From positions 281,668 to 345,667 of the forward strand of contig NZ_FNZU01000001.1 in assembly GCF_900109325.1 (NCBI RefSeq): a stretch of 64,000 nucleotides of DNA, in the 5' to 3' direction. The stretch comes from Alkalibacterium pelagium (GTDB taxonomy: Bacteria > Bacillota > Bacilli > Lactobacillales > Carnobacteriaceae_A). This document shows positions 53,284-62,853 of the stretch, one piece after another. The notes under the pieces were generated by a model. It searched no databases. It was not told the origin of the DNA and saw only the letters and a list, made by a program, of their open reading frames with translations. The number at the start of each line of letters is the position of its first letter. Positions within the stretch are counted from its first letter, which is position 1. A program made the position numbers and the translations under genes.

Positions 53284-53993
53284 CAGACAATAAAGAAAAG
53301 AATATAGGACGACCAGGCACTGAGGACAAGATTGAGGAACTGGTCAGAAATGATGAAAAAGTAGTAAAAAAACTTGATGCCGAGACACTTGAGATTGCAG
53401 GCGACAAATATTCAATAAAAGAGAATTATAGAGAAGCGCTTGATCTGGAACTGCTTGAAGACCGGTATAGCGATTTACTGGAAAAGTATGACTTTATCGT
53501 TGGAGACATGTCATATGGCAAACTAAGATTAAGAGGCTTTTATCACGACAGTAACAAAAAAGCACCGATCGATATGAAAATCGGTCATCTTGAAGACTAT
53601 TTAAGTGAATACTGCAGTTTCGGCTGTGCTTATTTTGTCCTTGAAAGTCTTGAAACAAAGAAAAAACAGCGGTCGTATCCTAATCCTGACCCTCAGTTCA
53701 AACAATCTCAGAAAAAACCTCAAAAAAGAAGGTCAGAAAAGTCTAGAAGGAAATCTTCCGGACAGAAACAGAACCAGCCTACTAGGTCCAAGCCTGCAAA
53801 AGACTCACCTAAAAAGCCATCACATGAACCGCAGAAGAAATCAAATGAATCTGCTAAGAAGAAAACAGATAAGAAATCTTTCACTAAAAAAAGCAGATCT
53901 GAAAGCAAGCCTAACACGAAAAAGACTGAAAAAGTAAAAGAAGTGAAAAATGAAAAAGGAAGCACTCGCTTTCAGATCAGAAAGAAAAAGTAA
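53280..53993 (+). CDS. YutD-like protein with a lysine-rich tail
   Basis: A 237-residue protein. The YutD/DUF1027 core lies at about 35-130 (KYSIKENYREALDLELLEDRYSD, then KYDFIVGDMSYGKLRLRGFY and LEDYLSEYCSFGCAYFVLE). After it comes a roughly 100-residue tail of Lys, Ser, Pro and Gln with no predicted fold, ending in RFQIRKKK. The core is normal length; the tail is unusual and probably disordered and nucleic-acid binding, as inference. GTG 53280 overlaps the upstream gene (GTGA). The cell role of YutD is unknown. Confidence 0.85.
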   Translation: MTDNKEKNIGRPGTEDKIEELVRNDEKVVKKLDAETLEIAGDKYSIKENYREALDLELLEDRYSDLLEKYDFIVGDMSYGKLRLRGFYHDSNKKAPIDMKIGHLEDYLSEYCSFGCAYFVLESLETKKKQRSYPNPDPQFKQSQKKPQKRRSEKSRRKSSGQKQNQPTRSKPAKDSPKKPSHEPQKKSNESAKKKTDKKSFTKKSRSESKPNTKKTEKVKEVKNEKGSTRFQIRKKK

Positions 53994-54013
53994 TTAAGTA
54001 AAGGAGCCTCCCA

Positions 54014-54784
54014 ATGACTGACCATAAGTATAAAGGATACCTTATCGATCTGGACGGAACTATGTACAAAGGTAAAGAACCGATCGAACAAGCCCCTCGT
54101 TTTATCCGTCAACTAAAAAAAAGCCAGACTCCTTATGTATTCCTGACTAACAATTCCACCAGCAGTCCGGAAGAAGTGGCTGTTAAATTGAAAGCCCAGT
54201 TCAATGTCCCCGCAGAGGCTGATGAAGTCTACACCAGCTCTTTGGCCACAGCTGATTATGTGAAAAATCTGGAAGGCAACAGAGTGTTTGTTGTCGGAGA
54301 GAGAGGTCTTATTGAAGCCCTGGAACAGGTGGGGTGTGAGATTGTCGAAGAGGATATTGATCATGTAGTTGTTGGTTTGGATACAGGCCTGACCTATGAA
54401 AAATGTATGATCGCCAGTCTTGCCATTCAGAACGGGGCTTCATTCATTGCGACTAACAAAGACACGAACTTACCTAATGAGTTGGGCCTCGTACCTGGAG
54501 CGGGCTCTCTAGTCGCCCTTATAGAAAAATCGACACGAGTTGAACCGACCTTTATTGGAAAGCCGGAGAGTTACATCATGGAGTCAGCTCTTAAGAAAAT
54601 AGGTCTGAACCGTGAAGAGGTTCTGATGGTCGGAGACAATTATGAGACGGACATCCTTGCTGGGATCAACAACGGAATCGATACACTTCTTGTACTCACT
54701 GGCTTTACATCAAAAGATGATCTTGACCAGTTTGCTGATCAGCCGACTTTTGTGATAGACACCTTGGATGACTGGAGTGTTTAG
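54014..54784 (+). CDS. YutF-like HAD-family phosphatase
   Basis: A 256-residue TIGR01457-type HAD hydrolase (NagD/p-nitrophenyl phosphatase-like). The catalytic DLDGTMYKGKE motif is at residues about 12-22, TNNSTSSPEEV is motif II, GKPESYIMESALKK holds the Lys, and VGDNYETDILAG carries the acidic motif IV. It dephosphorylates small metabolites in the cytoplasm. SD AAAGGAGCC. A TIGR01906 gene starts 2 bp after its stop. Confidence 0.93.
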   Translation: MTDHKYKGYLIDLDGTMYKGKEPIEQAPRFIRQLKKSQTPYVFLTNNSTSSPEEVAVKLKAQFNVPAEADEVYTSSLATADYVKNLEGNRVFVVGERGLIEALEQVGCEIVEEDIDHVVVGLDTGLTYEKCMIASLAIQNGASFIATNKDTNLPNELGLVPGAGSLVALIEKSTRVEPTFIGKPESYIMESALKKIGLNREEVLMVGDNYETDILAGINNGIDTLLVLTGFTSKDDLDQFADQPTFVIDTLDDWSV

Positions 54785-54785
54785 A

Positions 54786-55412
54786 ATGAATGCTCTAAGA
54801 AAAGCAGGAGGTGTAACGAGTCTGATCCTCCTGATCATCACTGCAAGTATTGCGGTTGTCATCTTGTTTATTCCACTTTACCAGCTGACTGTCACGGTTC
54901 ATGATCTGCCGGAACGGTTGAATATGACATACGAAGCAATAATGGACAATTACTACGTGCTCCTAAGGTATCTCCATTTTCCTTGGATCACTGAACTGGA
55001 GTTTCCAGATTTTCCGAGTTCAGAGAGTGGACTGTTTCATTTCTGGGAAGTCAAGATTCTGTTTTACATTAATTACGGGATACTGATTGTTTCCGGTGTA
55101 GCCAGTTTCTTTTACATGAGATATCTCAAAAGAAAGAGAAAGATATGGACACTTCAGAGACCATTCTTTATTGCAAGTTTAGTCCCGCCTGCACTGCTTT
55201 TTTTCCTGGCCGTAAACTTCGACAGAATGTTCGTTATATTTCACGAGATTTTCTTCAACAACGATGACTGGCTGTTCAATCCCGCTACGGATCCCATTAT
55301 CCTGGCACTTCCACAGGAATTCTTTATGTACTGCTTCATTCTATTTTTCATTCTCATAGAAGGAGCATTCATCGGGATGTACTGGTACAGCAAAAAACGT
55401 GGATTCAATTAA
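54786..55412 (+). CDS. TIGR01906 family integral membrane protein
   Basis: A 208-residue membrane protein with about four TM segments: GGVTSLILLIITASIAVVIL, then segments near 75-115, 120-150 and 175-205. A large extracytoplasmic loop follows TM1, with LNMTYEAIMDNYYVLLRYL, typical of TIGR01906. Function is unknown. ATG 54786 has GGAGTGTTTAG upstream. It is the last gene of a four-gene unit (yunD, yutD, yutF, this gene). Confidence 0.88.
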   Translation: MNALRKAGGVTSLILLIITASIAVVILFIPLYQLTVTVHDLPERLNMTYEAIMDNYYVLLRYLHFPWITELEFPDFPSSESGLFHFWEVKILFYINYGILIVSGVASFFYMRYLKRKRKIWTLQRPFFIASLVPPALLFFLAVNFDRMFVIFHEIFFNNDDWLFNPATDPIILALPQEFFMYCFILFFILIEGAFIGMYWYSKKRGFN

Positions 55413-55478
55413 TAAGACCGGCCACTTACATGAGCCTGCCCAATCAGGCAGGCGTCTGTAAGTGACCGGTCTTTATCT
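55413..55478. terminator. Bidirectional terminator between the yut unit and pgpA
   Basis: AAGACCGG..CACTTACA pairs with TGTAAGTG..CCGGTCTT, enclosing a CCTGCC/GGCAGG inner stem. Confidence 0.85.
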
Positions 55479-55479
55479 G

Positions 55480-55989
55480 TTATTTCATAACATCTGAGAT
55501 TTCAGGATTATCGTGTGCGACCCGACTTGCTGCAGCCGCGGCGATTGCACCGACTATATCGTCCAGGAAGGTATGTGTCTCCTGTGTGTTCTTGTGATCA
55601 TCGAGTCGACTGATGACTTTTGGCTTGGTCTTGTCTAAAAACCCGTAGTTGGTGAAGCCGATCGATCCGTACACGTTGACAATGGATAAAGCGAGAATCT
55701 CATCAATCCCGTATAGTCCCTCATCTTCTTTAATGATTTCCTGAAGCGGGCTGGACAATTTGTTTTCTTCGCATAAAACGTCAAGCTCTATTCCAGTTAG
55801 AATGGCGTTCTGGACCTCGCGTTTTCTAATGACAGCCTGAACATTATCCAGACATAACTCCATGGTGATTTCTGAGAGATAAGGTTTCTGAAGATCATAA
55901 ACCAGTTCGGCAATTTCTTCCAGCGTCACCCCTCTGTCTTTTAATCTCTTTAAAGCTACTTTATGCAGTTCTGAACCTGATTGAACCAT
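55480..55989 (-). CDS. Phosphatidylglycerophosphatase A-type protein
   Basis: A 169-residue protein of the PgpA/YutG family, predicted to remove the phosphate of phosphatidylglycerophosphate. Conserved parts are GVTLEEIAELVYDLQKPYL, DEILALSIVNVYGSIGFTNYGFLDK and the C-terminal HTFLDDIVGAIAAAAASRVAH. Unlike enteric PgpA it has no long TM segments. It follows a strong GGAGGAG. It sits near cls, which uses phosphatidylglycerol. Confidence 0.88.
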   Translation of the reverse strand: MVQSGSELHKVALKRLKDRGVTLEEIAELVYDLQKPYLSEITMELCLDNVQAVIRKREVQNAILTGIELDVLCEENKLSSPLQEIIKEDEGLYGIDEILALSIVNVYGSIGFTNYGFLDKTKPKVISRLDDHKNTQETHTFLDDIVGAIAAAAASRVAHDNPEISDVMK

Positions 55990-56015
55990 GTTGACTCCTC
56001 CTTATTAGTGTATAA

Positions 56016-57017
56016 TTAATCTTCAAAAGATAATTTCGTACTTTGGATCGGTTGAGCATGTTCATTTGGATAAATCGAGTGAATCGCATGATTGACTGCA
56101 GTAGGGGCCTCTCCAAAACCCGTCGCAATCAGCTTTATTTTGCCATTAAAGGTCATGCTGTCACCTGCAGCATATATTCCTTCGATCGATGTTTCCATTT
56201 TCGAATTGACGACGATATCGGTCTGTTCAAGAGCAATATTCCAGTCCTTTACTGGTCCCAGTGAAGAAACGAACCCATAATTGACAATGAAATAATCCAG
56301 ATCGATAGAGAGCGTATTATCTCCACGTGTTTCTTTAAATTCTACGGCTTTAAGATGGCCGTTTTCTTCGACGAGATTGTGGGGAACATAGGGGGTAAGA
56401 ACCTCAATGTTTGAAGACTTTACCATCTCCACAGAGCCTTCATGGGCCCTGAACCGCTCTCGTCGGTGAACAAGAATGACTTTTTTTGCAATGGGCTCAA
56501 GAGTCAGTGCCCAGTCTACTGCTGTATCCCCGCCGCCGCAGATGACGACAGTCTTGTGTTTATACTGCTCCAGATCTTTGACAATATAATGCAGGTTAGC
56601 TTCCTCGAAAACTTCTGCATTTGGAAGCGATAATGTTCTCGGACTGAACGAACCCTGACCAGTTGTAATGATTACTGTCTTAGAATAGTGACTGCCTTTA
56701 GTGGTCGTTAATTTAAAAAGCTGATCGTCCAGTTTGTCAATGGCCAGTACCTTTTCCTCGAGACAGATCGTCTGATCGAAGTGCTGCATCTGGGCAGTCA
56801 GCTGGTGAACCAGTTCTTTTCCAGTAACCCCTGCGTATCCTCCAACATCATAAATAGTTTTCTCCGGATAGAGGAGAGACACTTGTCCGCCCAGAACAGG
56901 TAATGATTCGATCAGTTTAGTTTTTGCATTTCTCATACCCGCATAAAAAGCTGCGAACATGCCTATAGGCCCACCGCCTATTATAGTGATATCGTATAGT
57001 TCTTCTGACAGATCCAA
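56016..57017 (-). CDS. Ferredoxin/flavodoxin-NADP+ reductase (YumC type)
   Basis: A 333-residue thioredoxin-reductase-like FAD enzyme. FAD-binding GGGPIGMFAAFYAGMR is at the N terminus, and the NADPH site GGGDTAVDWAL is at about 160. The redox CxxC pair of thioredoxin reductase is missing, the hallmark of the YumC-type ferredoxin reductase. AAGDSMTFNGKIKLIATGFGEA is the C-terminal FAD motif. TTG start with GGAGGG 6 nt upstream. Electron partner is not in the window. Confidence 0.92.
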   Translation of the reverse strand: MDLSEELYDITIIGGGPIGMFAAFYAGMRNAKTKLIESLPVLGGQVSLLYPEKTIYDVGGYAGVTGKELVHQLTAQMQHFDQTICLEEKVLAIDKLDDQLFKLTTTKGSHYSKTVIITTGQGSFSPRTLSLPNAEVFEEANLHYIVKDLEQYKHKTVVICGGGDTAVDWALTLEPIAKKVILVHRRERFRAHEGSVEMVKSSNIEVLTPYVPHNLVEENGHLKAVEFKETRGDNTLSIDLDYFIVNYGFVSSLGPVKDWNIALEQTDIVVNSKMETSIEGIYAAGDSMTFNGKIKLIATGFGEAPTAVNHAIHSIYPNEHAQPIQSTKLSFED

Positions 57018-57045
57018 AACAAACCCTCCATAATAAAACTGTAAA

Positions 57046-57528
57046 TCAATATAGCAGGCCGATGATCAACGCGATCACAATGCCTGAAAGAATTCCGAAA
57101 AAGACTTCGATCGGTTTATGTCCAAGATATTCTCTGGACTGCTTTTCTTCTTCCTTCATTGCTTCGATTTCTTCCTGAGTCTGATGAGTGAACATCTTTC
57201 TGAAATTCTCGAAATCTGCCAGCAGTTCATTGATCAGAATACCATGTTCCCCACTCTGACGTCTGACACCCATAGAATCGAACATAACGATGACTCCGAA
57301 TGTGGCCGCAATTGCTACATAAGGTGACTGAATGCCGTATTCTGATATCATACTCGTTACGAGGGCAGTTACTCCTGCCGAATGAGAACTGGGCATTCCA
57401 CCAGTCGATGTGGCGAGTGCTACTGATGACGGCCTGTTCAGTAAGAGAGCAACAGGGACTTTGATGATCTGAGAAATAATAATAGCTGAAAAAGCAGCTA
57501 CCAATGGATAATTGTTAAATAGTGTCAT
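57046..57528 (-). CDS. YuiD-like divergent PAP2 family protein
   Basis: A 160-residue membrane protein with about four hydrophobic segments. It has the divergent PAP2 motif TGGMPSSHSAGVTAL and later GVRRQSGEHGILINEL and LGHKPIEVFFGILSG. The family may act on lipid or isoprenoid phosphates, but this is unproven. SD AAAGGAAG. It lies upstream of yumC and divergent from the cyclophilin gene. Confidence 0.9.
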   Translation of the reverse strand: MTLFNNYPLVAAFSAIIISQIIKVPVALLLNRPSSVALATSTGGMPSSHSAGVTALVTSMISEYGIQSPYVAIAATFGVIVMFDSMGVRRQSGEHGILINELLADFENFRKMFTHQTQEEIEAMKEEEKQSREYLGHKPIEVFFGILSGIVIALIIGLLY

Positions 57529-57679
57529 GAAAATCTTCCTTTGATTAAAATAAAAACCTTCTTAATAATAACATGAATAAATGCTGATGATGATTAAAAA
57601 GTGTTACAATTAGAAAGTTATTGGCATTCCAACAGAACTGAGGTACACTGAATAGAGATAATCATTAGGAGGAATACGA

Positions 57680-58270
57680 ATGAATCAATTTCCACAATTA
57701 AACCTGGATCAGGTAACTGGACCAAAAGCTGTAGTCAAAACCAGCATGGGTGACATCACTATCCAGCTCTTTCCTGAAGAGGCGCCTAAAACAGTAGAAA
57801 ACTTTGTCGGACTATCAGAAAAAGGATATTATGACGGCGTAATTTTTCACCGTGTCATTCCAAACTTTATGATACAAGGTGGAGACCCTACTGGAAGCGG
57901 AATGGGAGGCGAAAGCTTTTTCGGGGGGAACTTCGAAGATGAATTCAGTCCATCACTGTTCAACCTGAACGGCGCACTTTCCATGGCCAATGCTGGACCA
58001 AATACTAACTCAAGTCAGTTCTTCATCGTGACTATGAACGATATTCCAGCTCAAATGGTTTCTCAACTGGAAGGTGCAGGATTCCCTGAAGAAATTATTG
58101 AAGCGTATAAAGAAAAAGGTGGTACCCCTTGGCTGGATCAGAAACACACTGTCTTTGGTCATGTCGTTGAAGGATACGAAGTAGCTGAAGCAATCCAGAA
58201 TGTAGAAAGAAACGCAATGGATAAACCTAATAAAGATATCATTATTGAAACGGTCACGATCCAAAACTAA
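57680..58270 (+). CDS. Peptidyl-prolyl cis-trans isomerase, cyclophilin type
   Basis: A 196-residue cytoplasmic cyclophilin. The active-site strand [22 protein letters not shown] is complete (Arg, Phe, Gln), and [11 protein letters not shown] is the second signature. It catalyses proline isomerisation during folding. No signal peptide. SD TAGGAGG. A ROK kinase gene starts 45 bp downstream. Confidence 0.95.
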   Translation: MNQFPQLNLDQVTGPKAVVKTSMGDITIQLFPEEAPKTVENFVGLSEKGYYDGVIFHRVIPNFMIQGGDPTGSGMGGESFFGGNFEDEFSPSLFNLNGALSMANAGPNTNSSQFFIVTMNDIPAQMVSQLEGAGFPEEIIEAYKEKGGTPWLDQKHTVFGHVVEGYEVAEAIQNVERNAMDKPNKDIIIETVTIQN

Positions 58271-58315
58271 TAAGGACCATTCAATCAGTATTATTATCAG
58301 TTTAGGAGGCATGAC

Positions 58316-59170
58316 ATGTTAGGTGCGATAGAAGCCGGAGGAACGAAATTTGTATTGGCTGTCAGCGATGATGAGTTCAACATTATAGAAAGACAGTCGA
58401 TCCCGACCACGACTCCAGAAGAAACGTTTGAGAAAGTGTTCAAATTTTTTGATCAGTATGACGTCAGCGCCATCGGTATCGGATCATTTGGACCAATAGA
58501 CGTCAACTTAGAATCAGAAACTTACGGGTACATTACATCTACCCCGAAAACCGCCTGGGAACACACTGATTTTATCGGAGTAATGAAAGAAAGATATTCT
58601 GTCCCTATGGGCTGGACCACAGACGTAAACGCTGCGGCTTTAGGGGAACTGACCTATGGTGCGGCTAAGGGGAAACACTCCTGTCTCTACCTTACAGTAG
58701 GTACCGGGGTAGGTGGCGGAGCGGTGATCAAAGGAGAACCTGTTGAAGGATTTGGACATCCGGAAATGGGACACATCCTTGTACGGAAACATCCTGAAGA
58801 TCATTTTAAAGGCCACTGTCCTTATCACGGAGACTGCCTTGAAGGGCTTGCAGCTGGACCGGCAATTGAAAAACGCTATGGGAAGAAAGCTCAGGAACTG
58901 GCAGATACCGAGGAAGTCTGGGAGATTGAAGCTTATTATCTTGCCCAGGCGCTGATGAGCTATACATTGACACTTAGCCCTGAGAAAATTATTCTAGGCG
59001 GAGGAGTCATGAAACAGACTCAGCTTTTCCCGCTCATCAGAGACGAATTCACACGTCTGATGAATGACTATGTACAAACTCCCGATATGGAAGAATACAT
59101 CGTCTCACCACAACTGAAAGATGATGCTGGCATTACTGGCTGTCTCATACTCGCTCAACGCGCATTATAA
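58316..59170 (+). CDS. ROK family sugar kinase, probably fructokinase
   Basis: A 284-residue kinase. ATP motif GAIEAGGTKFVLAV is at the N terminus, TDVNAAALGELTYGAA contains the catalytic Asp, and the zinc-binding block is HILVRKHPEDHFKGHCPYHG (His-Cys-His-Cys). LGGGVMKQ is the adenosine motif. The combination fits the ScrK/GmuE fructokinase group. SD TAGGAGG. Terminator downstream. Confidence 0.9.
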   Translation: MLGAIEAGGTKFVLAVSDDEFNIIERQSIPTTTPEETFEKVFKFFDQYDVSAIGIGSFGPIDVNLESETYGYITSTPKTAWEHTDFIGVMKERYSVPMGWTTDVNAAALGELTYGAAKGKHSCLYLTVGTGVGGGAVIKGEPVEGFGHPEMGHILVRKHPEDHFKGHCPYHGDCLEGLAAGPAIEKRYGKKAQELADTEEVWEIEAYYLAQALMSYTLTLSPEKIILGGGVMKQTQLFPLIRDEFTRLMNDYVQTPDMEEYIVSPQLKDDAGITGCLILAQRAL

Positions 59171-59172
59171 CG

Positions 59173-59242
59173 AAAAGTCCCGTCAGGTTTTTCGGTCGCC
59201 ACTTTAATTAGTGGCTCATATTCCTGAAGGGACTTTTTTTAT
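59173..59242 (+). terminator. Terminator of the ROK gene
   Basis: AAAAGTCCC and GGGACTTTT close a long hairpin, then a T-rich run. Confidence 0.8.
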
Positions 59243-60405
59243 TGTTCGAATACTTTCCTGATTCTGTTCAGTCCATCTTTGAGTACGGATTCAGGTACTG
59301 CAAAATTCAGTCGCATGAAGCATTTGCCGTTCTGTCCATAACTGATGCCGTCATTTAAAGCGATCCTACCTTTTTCTGCAAAGTGATTCTTTAAATGTTC
59401 AGGTTCTATGTTAAGGATAGAAGCATCAAACCAGAACAGATAAGTAGACTGCGGGACCATATAGCTTACGTGAGGAAGGTACTTATCGAAATAATTAATA
59501 ATATACGTTCGGTTAAGTGTCAGATACGCCATGAGTTCGCTGCGCCAGGACTCTCCGTGATTAAACGCTGCTTCCGTGGCTATCATCCCAAAACTGTTCA
59601 CTGCATCAAGTTCCGTCTGATGTTGAACAGAGACAAAGCGATTTTTTAAATCTTGATCGTAAATAAGAGCATAAGACAATTTAACACCTGCAATATTAAA
59701 TGTTTTTGTTGGAGAATGAAGCGTGACTACCCATTTTTTAAATTGGTCATTAAGAGTAACTGGTGAAATGCAGGTGTGGCCGCTGTATACCAGGTCACTG
59801 TGTATCTCATCACTGATCAAAATGACTTTATGATGTATACATAGGTTAACTAGTTCAGTCAATTCGTGCTCATTCCAAACTCTCCCGCCAGGATTATGAG
59901 GGTTACTTAAAATGAATAGAGTCACATCCGGTCTTTTCAAAATAGATTCAATCTCTTCGAAATTCATGACGTACTGTCCATCTTTTATTACAAGAGCTGA
60001 AGTGAGTATGTTCCGGTTGTTATTTTCTACTATTGAACAGAACGGAGGGTAGACAGGGTCATGAACCAGAACAGTATCACCGGCTTCGGTAAAGCTCTGA
60101 ACTGACACAGCGATAGAAGACAGGACCCCAGGTGAAAAAAGAATCATTTCTTTTTCTATATGCATGTCGTGATGAGAGTTCTGCCAGTTGATTATCGAAT
60201 CGTACAAACTGTCTTTCGGGAAAGTATAGCCTAAAATGTCATTATCGATCATCGACTTCAATGCTTTCTTTACTGGTTCAGGATTATCAAAGTCCATATC
60301 AGCCACCCACATTGGTAAAGCATCAGGACTGTTGAATAGTTCCTCTGTCAAATCCCACTTGACACTACCAGTCTTATGGCGGTCAATCACTTTGTCAAAA
60401 TCCAT
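59239..60405 (-). CDS. MalY/PatB-type aminotransferase (cystathionine beta-lyase)
   Basis: A 388-residue PLP enzyme. LPMWVADMDFDNPEPV is the PatB N-terminal signature, SNPHNPGGRVW and ISDEIHSDLVYSG contact PLP, and the Schiff-base Lys is in LHSPTKTFNIAGVKLS. These enzymes cleave C-S bonds of cystathionine or cysteine conjugates. ATG 60405 follows GAGGTGATGTT; the extension to 60501 is unlikely. Confidence 0.92.
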   Translation of the reverse strand: MDFDKVIDRHKTGSVKWDLTEELFNSPDALPMWVADMDFDNPEPVKKALKSMIDNDILGYTFPKDSLYDSIINWQNSHHDMHIEKEMILFSPGVLSSIAVSVQSFTEAGDTVLVHDPVYPPFCSIVENNNRNILTSALVIKDGQYVMNFEEIESILKRPDVTLFILSNPHNPGGRVWNEHELTELVNLCIHHKVILISDEIHSDLVYSGHTCISPVTLNDQFKKWVVTLHSPTKTFNIAGVKLSYALIYDQDLKNRFVSVQHQTELDAVNSFGMIATEAAFNHGESWRSELMAYLTLNRTYIINYFDKYLPHVSYMVPQSTYLFWFDASILNIEPEHLKNHFAEKGRIALNDGISYGQNGKCFMRLNFAVPESVLKDGLNRIRKVFEQ

Positions 60406-60485
60406 AACATCACCTCTAATGGTCTTTACCCATAGTATTAGCCAAACATAGTCGAAATGCAAGGTGAGTTTAAACGAAGCATGGT

Positions 60486-60514
60486 TTCCAATATTTTTCA
60501 TTTCATGCTATACT
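60486..60514 (+). promoter_or_regulatory. Promoter of cvfD
   Basis: TTCCAA and TATACT are separated by 17 bp, 47 nt before the ATG. Confidence 0.5.
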
Positions 60515-60561
60515 ACTATAGGATGATTTCATGAAAACCATGATGACGGAGAGGGGAATTC

Positions 60562-60954
60562 ATGGTGTACAAAATAGGACAAAAAGTTAGAGGAAAAGTC
60601 ATCGGGATCCAGCCATATGGAGTGTTTGTAGCGATAGATGATGAAACACAGGGCCTCATACATATATCTGAATTAAAACACGGATATATCAAAAGCATCT
60701 CCGATGTCATCAATAAAGGAGACATGGTGGATGTCATCATTATGGACATTGACGAATATTCCGGGAAAATCAGCCTGTCACTAAGAAGTCTGCATAAACC
60801 CAAATTCCATCCTTTTTCAAACAAACGTAACATCGCCCGTTATGGGAAGAAAACTGGAATCGGATTTAAGTCGATCGAAGACAAGCTGCCGAAGTGGGTA
60901 GAACAGGCACTGAATGAAATCGATGCACAAAAGAACAGCAGAAGAAACGGCTGA
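60562..60954 (+). CDS. cvfD: CvfD/Ygs/GSP13-like S1-domain RNA-binding regulator
   Basis: A 130-residue protein with one S1 RNA-binding domain at residues 1-75 (IGQKVRGKVIGIQPYGVFVAI, GLIHISEL and the terminal KISLSLRSL). The basic C-terminal half is typical of the CvfD/general-stress-protein-13 family, which regulates translation and stress responses in Firmicutes. SD GGAGAGGGG. Confidence 0.88.
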   Translation: MVYKIGQKVRGKVIGIQPYGVFVAIDDETQGLIHISELKHGYIKSISDVINKGDMVDVIIMDIDEYSGKISLSLRSLHKPKFHPFSNKRNIARYGKKTGIGFKSIEDKLPKWVEQALNEIDAQKNSRRNG

Positions 60955-60989
60955 CTGATTATTTGCTTAGAAAGGTGTTAATAAACTTG

Positions 60990-61379
60990 ATGAAAGAAAA
61001 TCATTATGTTGCATGTACGATTCTTGTAAAAGATGAAAATGGACGGTATGTGTTCCTTGTAAGGAAACAGGATGAAGGCTTTGCTTTTTTAGCAACAACT
61101 GTAAAGCCCAAACAAACAGGCCTTGCCAGTGTAATCGACAGGCTTAAGCAAGTATGCAAACTGGACATTGAAAAGCTAGAACTAAATGAACTGACTAATG
61201 CCATCGTAGACGACAACCGGATCCCACTGTTCGTTTTCATTTATGAAAACGACGACCTCGACCGCCCGGATGACTTATTAACCGAAAATACGGATCTGTC
61301 ATGGGTACATTCAGAAAACGTGATCACCACATTGGAACAATGGAAAATTTCTGGTGTTCCGCAATTTCTACTTATATAA
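60990..61379 (+). CDS. Hypothetical, possible degenerate NUDIX-like protein
   Basis: A 129-residue protein. The N-terminal half (VACTILVKDENGRYVFLVRKQD) looks like the first strands of a NUDIX fold, and the C-terminal segment DLSWVHSENVI fits too. The catalytic Nudix box (GX5EX7REUXEEXGU) is not present; the corresponding stretch is SVIDRLKQVCKLDI. It could be a non-enzymatic member or a coincidence. ATG 60990 follows AAAGGTGTTAATAAACTT. It lies 36 bp after cvfD and 31 bp before pgi, so all three may be cotranscribed. Confidence 0.6.
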   Translation: MKENHYVACTILVKDENGRYVFLVRKQDEGFAFLATTVKPKQTGLASVIDRLKQVCKLDIEKLELNELTNAIVDDNRIPLFVFIYENDDLDRPDDLLTENTDLSWVHSENVITTLEQWKISGVPQFLLI

Positions 61380-61409
61380 GCAAATTAATCAATTTTGGAG
61401 GATGATAAT

Positions 61410-62759
61410 ATGACTAAAATCAATTTTGACTACTCAAAAGTGGTTGGACAATTCATTAATGAAGAAGAACTGAAAAACATGCAGCCGCAAGTCGATGCAG
61501 CACACAAGCTGATCCAGGAGAAAACTGGTCCAGGAAATGACTTTTTAGGTTGGGTCGATCTGCCTGTAGACTACGACAAAGAAGAGTTTGCTCGTATAGA
61601 GAAAGCTGCACAGAAAATCAAATCAGATTCTGACGTTTTAGTCGTTATTGGAATCGGGGGGTCTTACCTTGGAGCCAAAGCCGCTTTGGATTTCCTTACC
61701 CATTCTTTCTACAACGAGTTAAACAGTGAAGACCGAGATGCTCCTCAAATATTCTTTGCAGGTAATAATATCAGCTCTACTTACATCAGTGATTTAATAG
61801 AAGTTATTGGAGATAAAGATTTCTCTGTCAACGTGATCTCTAAATCAGGAACAACTACTGAACCTGCGCTAGCATTCAGAGTCTTCAAGAGCCTGCTGAT
61901 CGACAAGTACGGGGAAGAAGATGCAAAAGGAAGAATTTATGCGACTACCGACAAAGAAAAAGGAGCACTGAAATCTCTAGCTGATGCAGAAGGATATGAG
62001 ACGTTTGTCATTCCTGATGATGTCGGCGGGCGCTTTTCGGTCCTGACAGCAGTTGGGCTGCTTCCAATTGCAGTGGGTGGGGGAGACATCACTGCACTAA
62101 TGGAAGGGGCAGCGCAGGCTCGTAATGATTTTTCAGAAGATGATTTAACAAATAATCTGGCGTATCAGTATGCTGCGTTCCGTAATATCCTATACAGAAA
62201 AGGAAAAGTCACTGAACTGCTGATTAACTACGAACCAAAACTTCAGTATTTTTCTGAATGGTGGAAACAGCTCTTTGGTGAATCAGAAGGAAAAGACCAG
62301 CGTGGAATCTACCCATCCAGCGCCAACTTCTCTACAGATCTTCATTCGTTAGGCCAGTACATTCAGGAAGGCAGAAGAAATCTGTTCGAAACAGTGATTA
62401 AAATCGATAAACCTGTCAAGTCAATGTCAATTCCTACCGAAAAAGAAGACCTTGATGGTTTAGGTTACCTGGAAGGAAAAGAAATAGATTTTGTAAACAC
62501 CAAAGCATTTGAAGGCACTTTGCTTGCTCATACTGATGGAGAAGTGCCTAACTTCGTTGTTACTATTCCAGATACGTCTGCTCATACGCTTGGTTACCTG
62601 TTCTACTTCTTTGAGATTGCAGTAGCTTTATCAGGTTACCTGAACAGTGTCAATCCATTTGACCAGCCGGGTGTAGAGGCATACAAGAAAAACATGTTTG
62701 CCTTACTTGGAAAACCTGGTTTCGAGGATCTTGCGGAAGAATTAAACAATCGTCTATAA
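61410..62759 (+). CDS. pgi: Glucose-6-phosphate isomerase
   Basis: A 449-residue glycolytic enzyme interconverting glucose-6-phosphate and fructose-6-phosphate. [15 protein letters not shown] and [13 protein letters not shown] are the sugar-phosphate-binding SIS motifs; [17 protein letters not shown] is the family signature. ATG 61410 has GGAGGATGATAAT upstream; the extension to 61395 overlaps that SD. A hairpin terminator follows. Confidence 0.96.
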   Translation: MTKINFDYSKVVGQFINEEELKNMQPQVDAAHKLIQEKTGPGNDFLGWVDLPVDYDKEEFARIEKAAQKIKSDSDVLVVIGIGGSYLGAKAALDFLTHSFYNELNSEDRDAPQIFFAGNNISSTYISDLIEVIGDKDFSVNVISKSGTTTEPALAFRVFKSLLIDKYGEEDAKGRIYATTDKEKGALKSLADAEGYETFVIPDDVGGRFSVLTAVGLLPIAVGGGDITALMEGAAQARNDFSEDDLTNNLAYQYAAFRNILYRKGKVTELLINYEPKLQYFSEWWKQLFGESEGKDQRGIYPSSANFSTDLHSLGQYIQEGRRNLFETVIKIDKPVKSMSIPTEKEDLDGLGYLEGKEIDFVNTKAFEGTLLAHTDGEVPNFVVTIPDTSAHTLGYLFYFFEIAVALSGYLNSVNPFDQPGVEAYKKNMFALLGKPGFEDLAEELNNRL

Positions 62760-62771
62760 AATCGAATCTTT

Positions 62772-62802
62772 AAAGAAGAGTATTTATGCTCTTCTTTTTT
62801 CT
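62772..62802 (+). terminator. Rho-independent terminator of pgi
   Basis: AAGAAGAG and CTCTTCTT around an 8-nt loop, then a T run. Confidence 0.85.
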
Positions 62803-62853
62803 TTTCCTATATATGAAAATAAGGTATGATTGTTAGCTATAGGGGGAGAAGGA

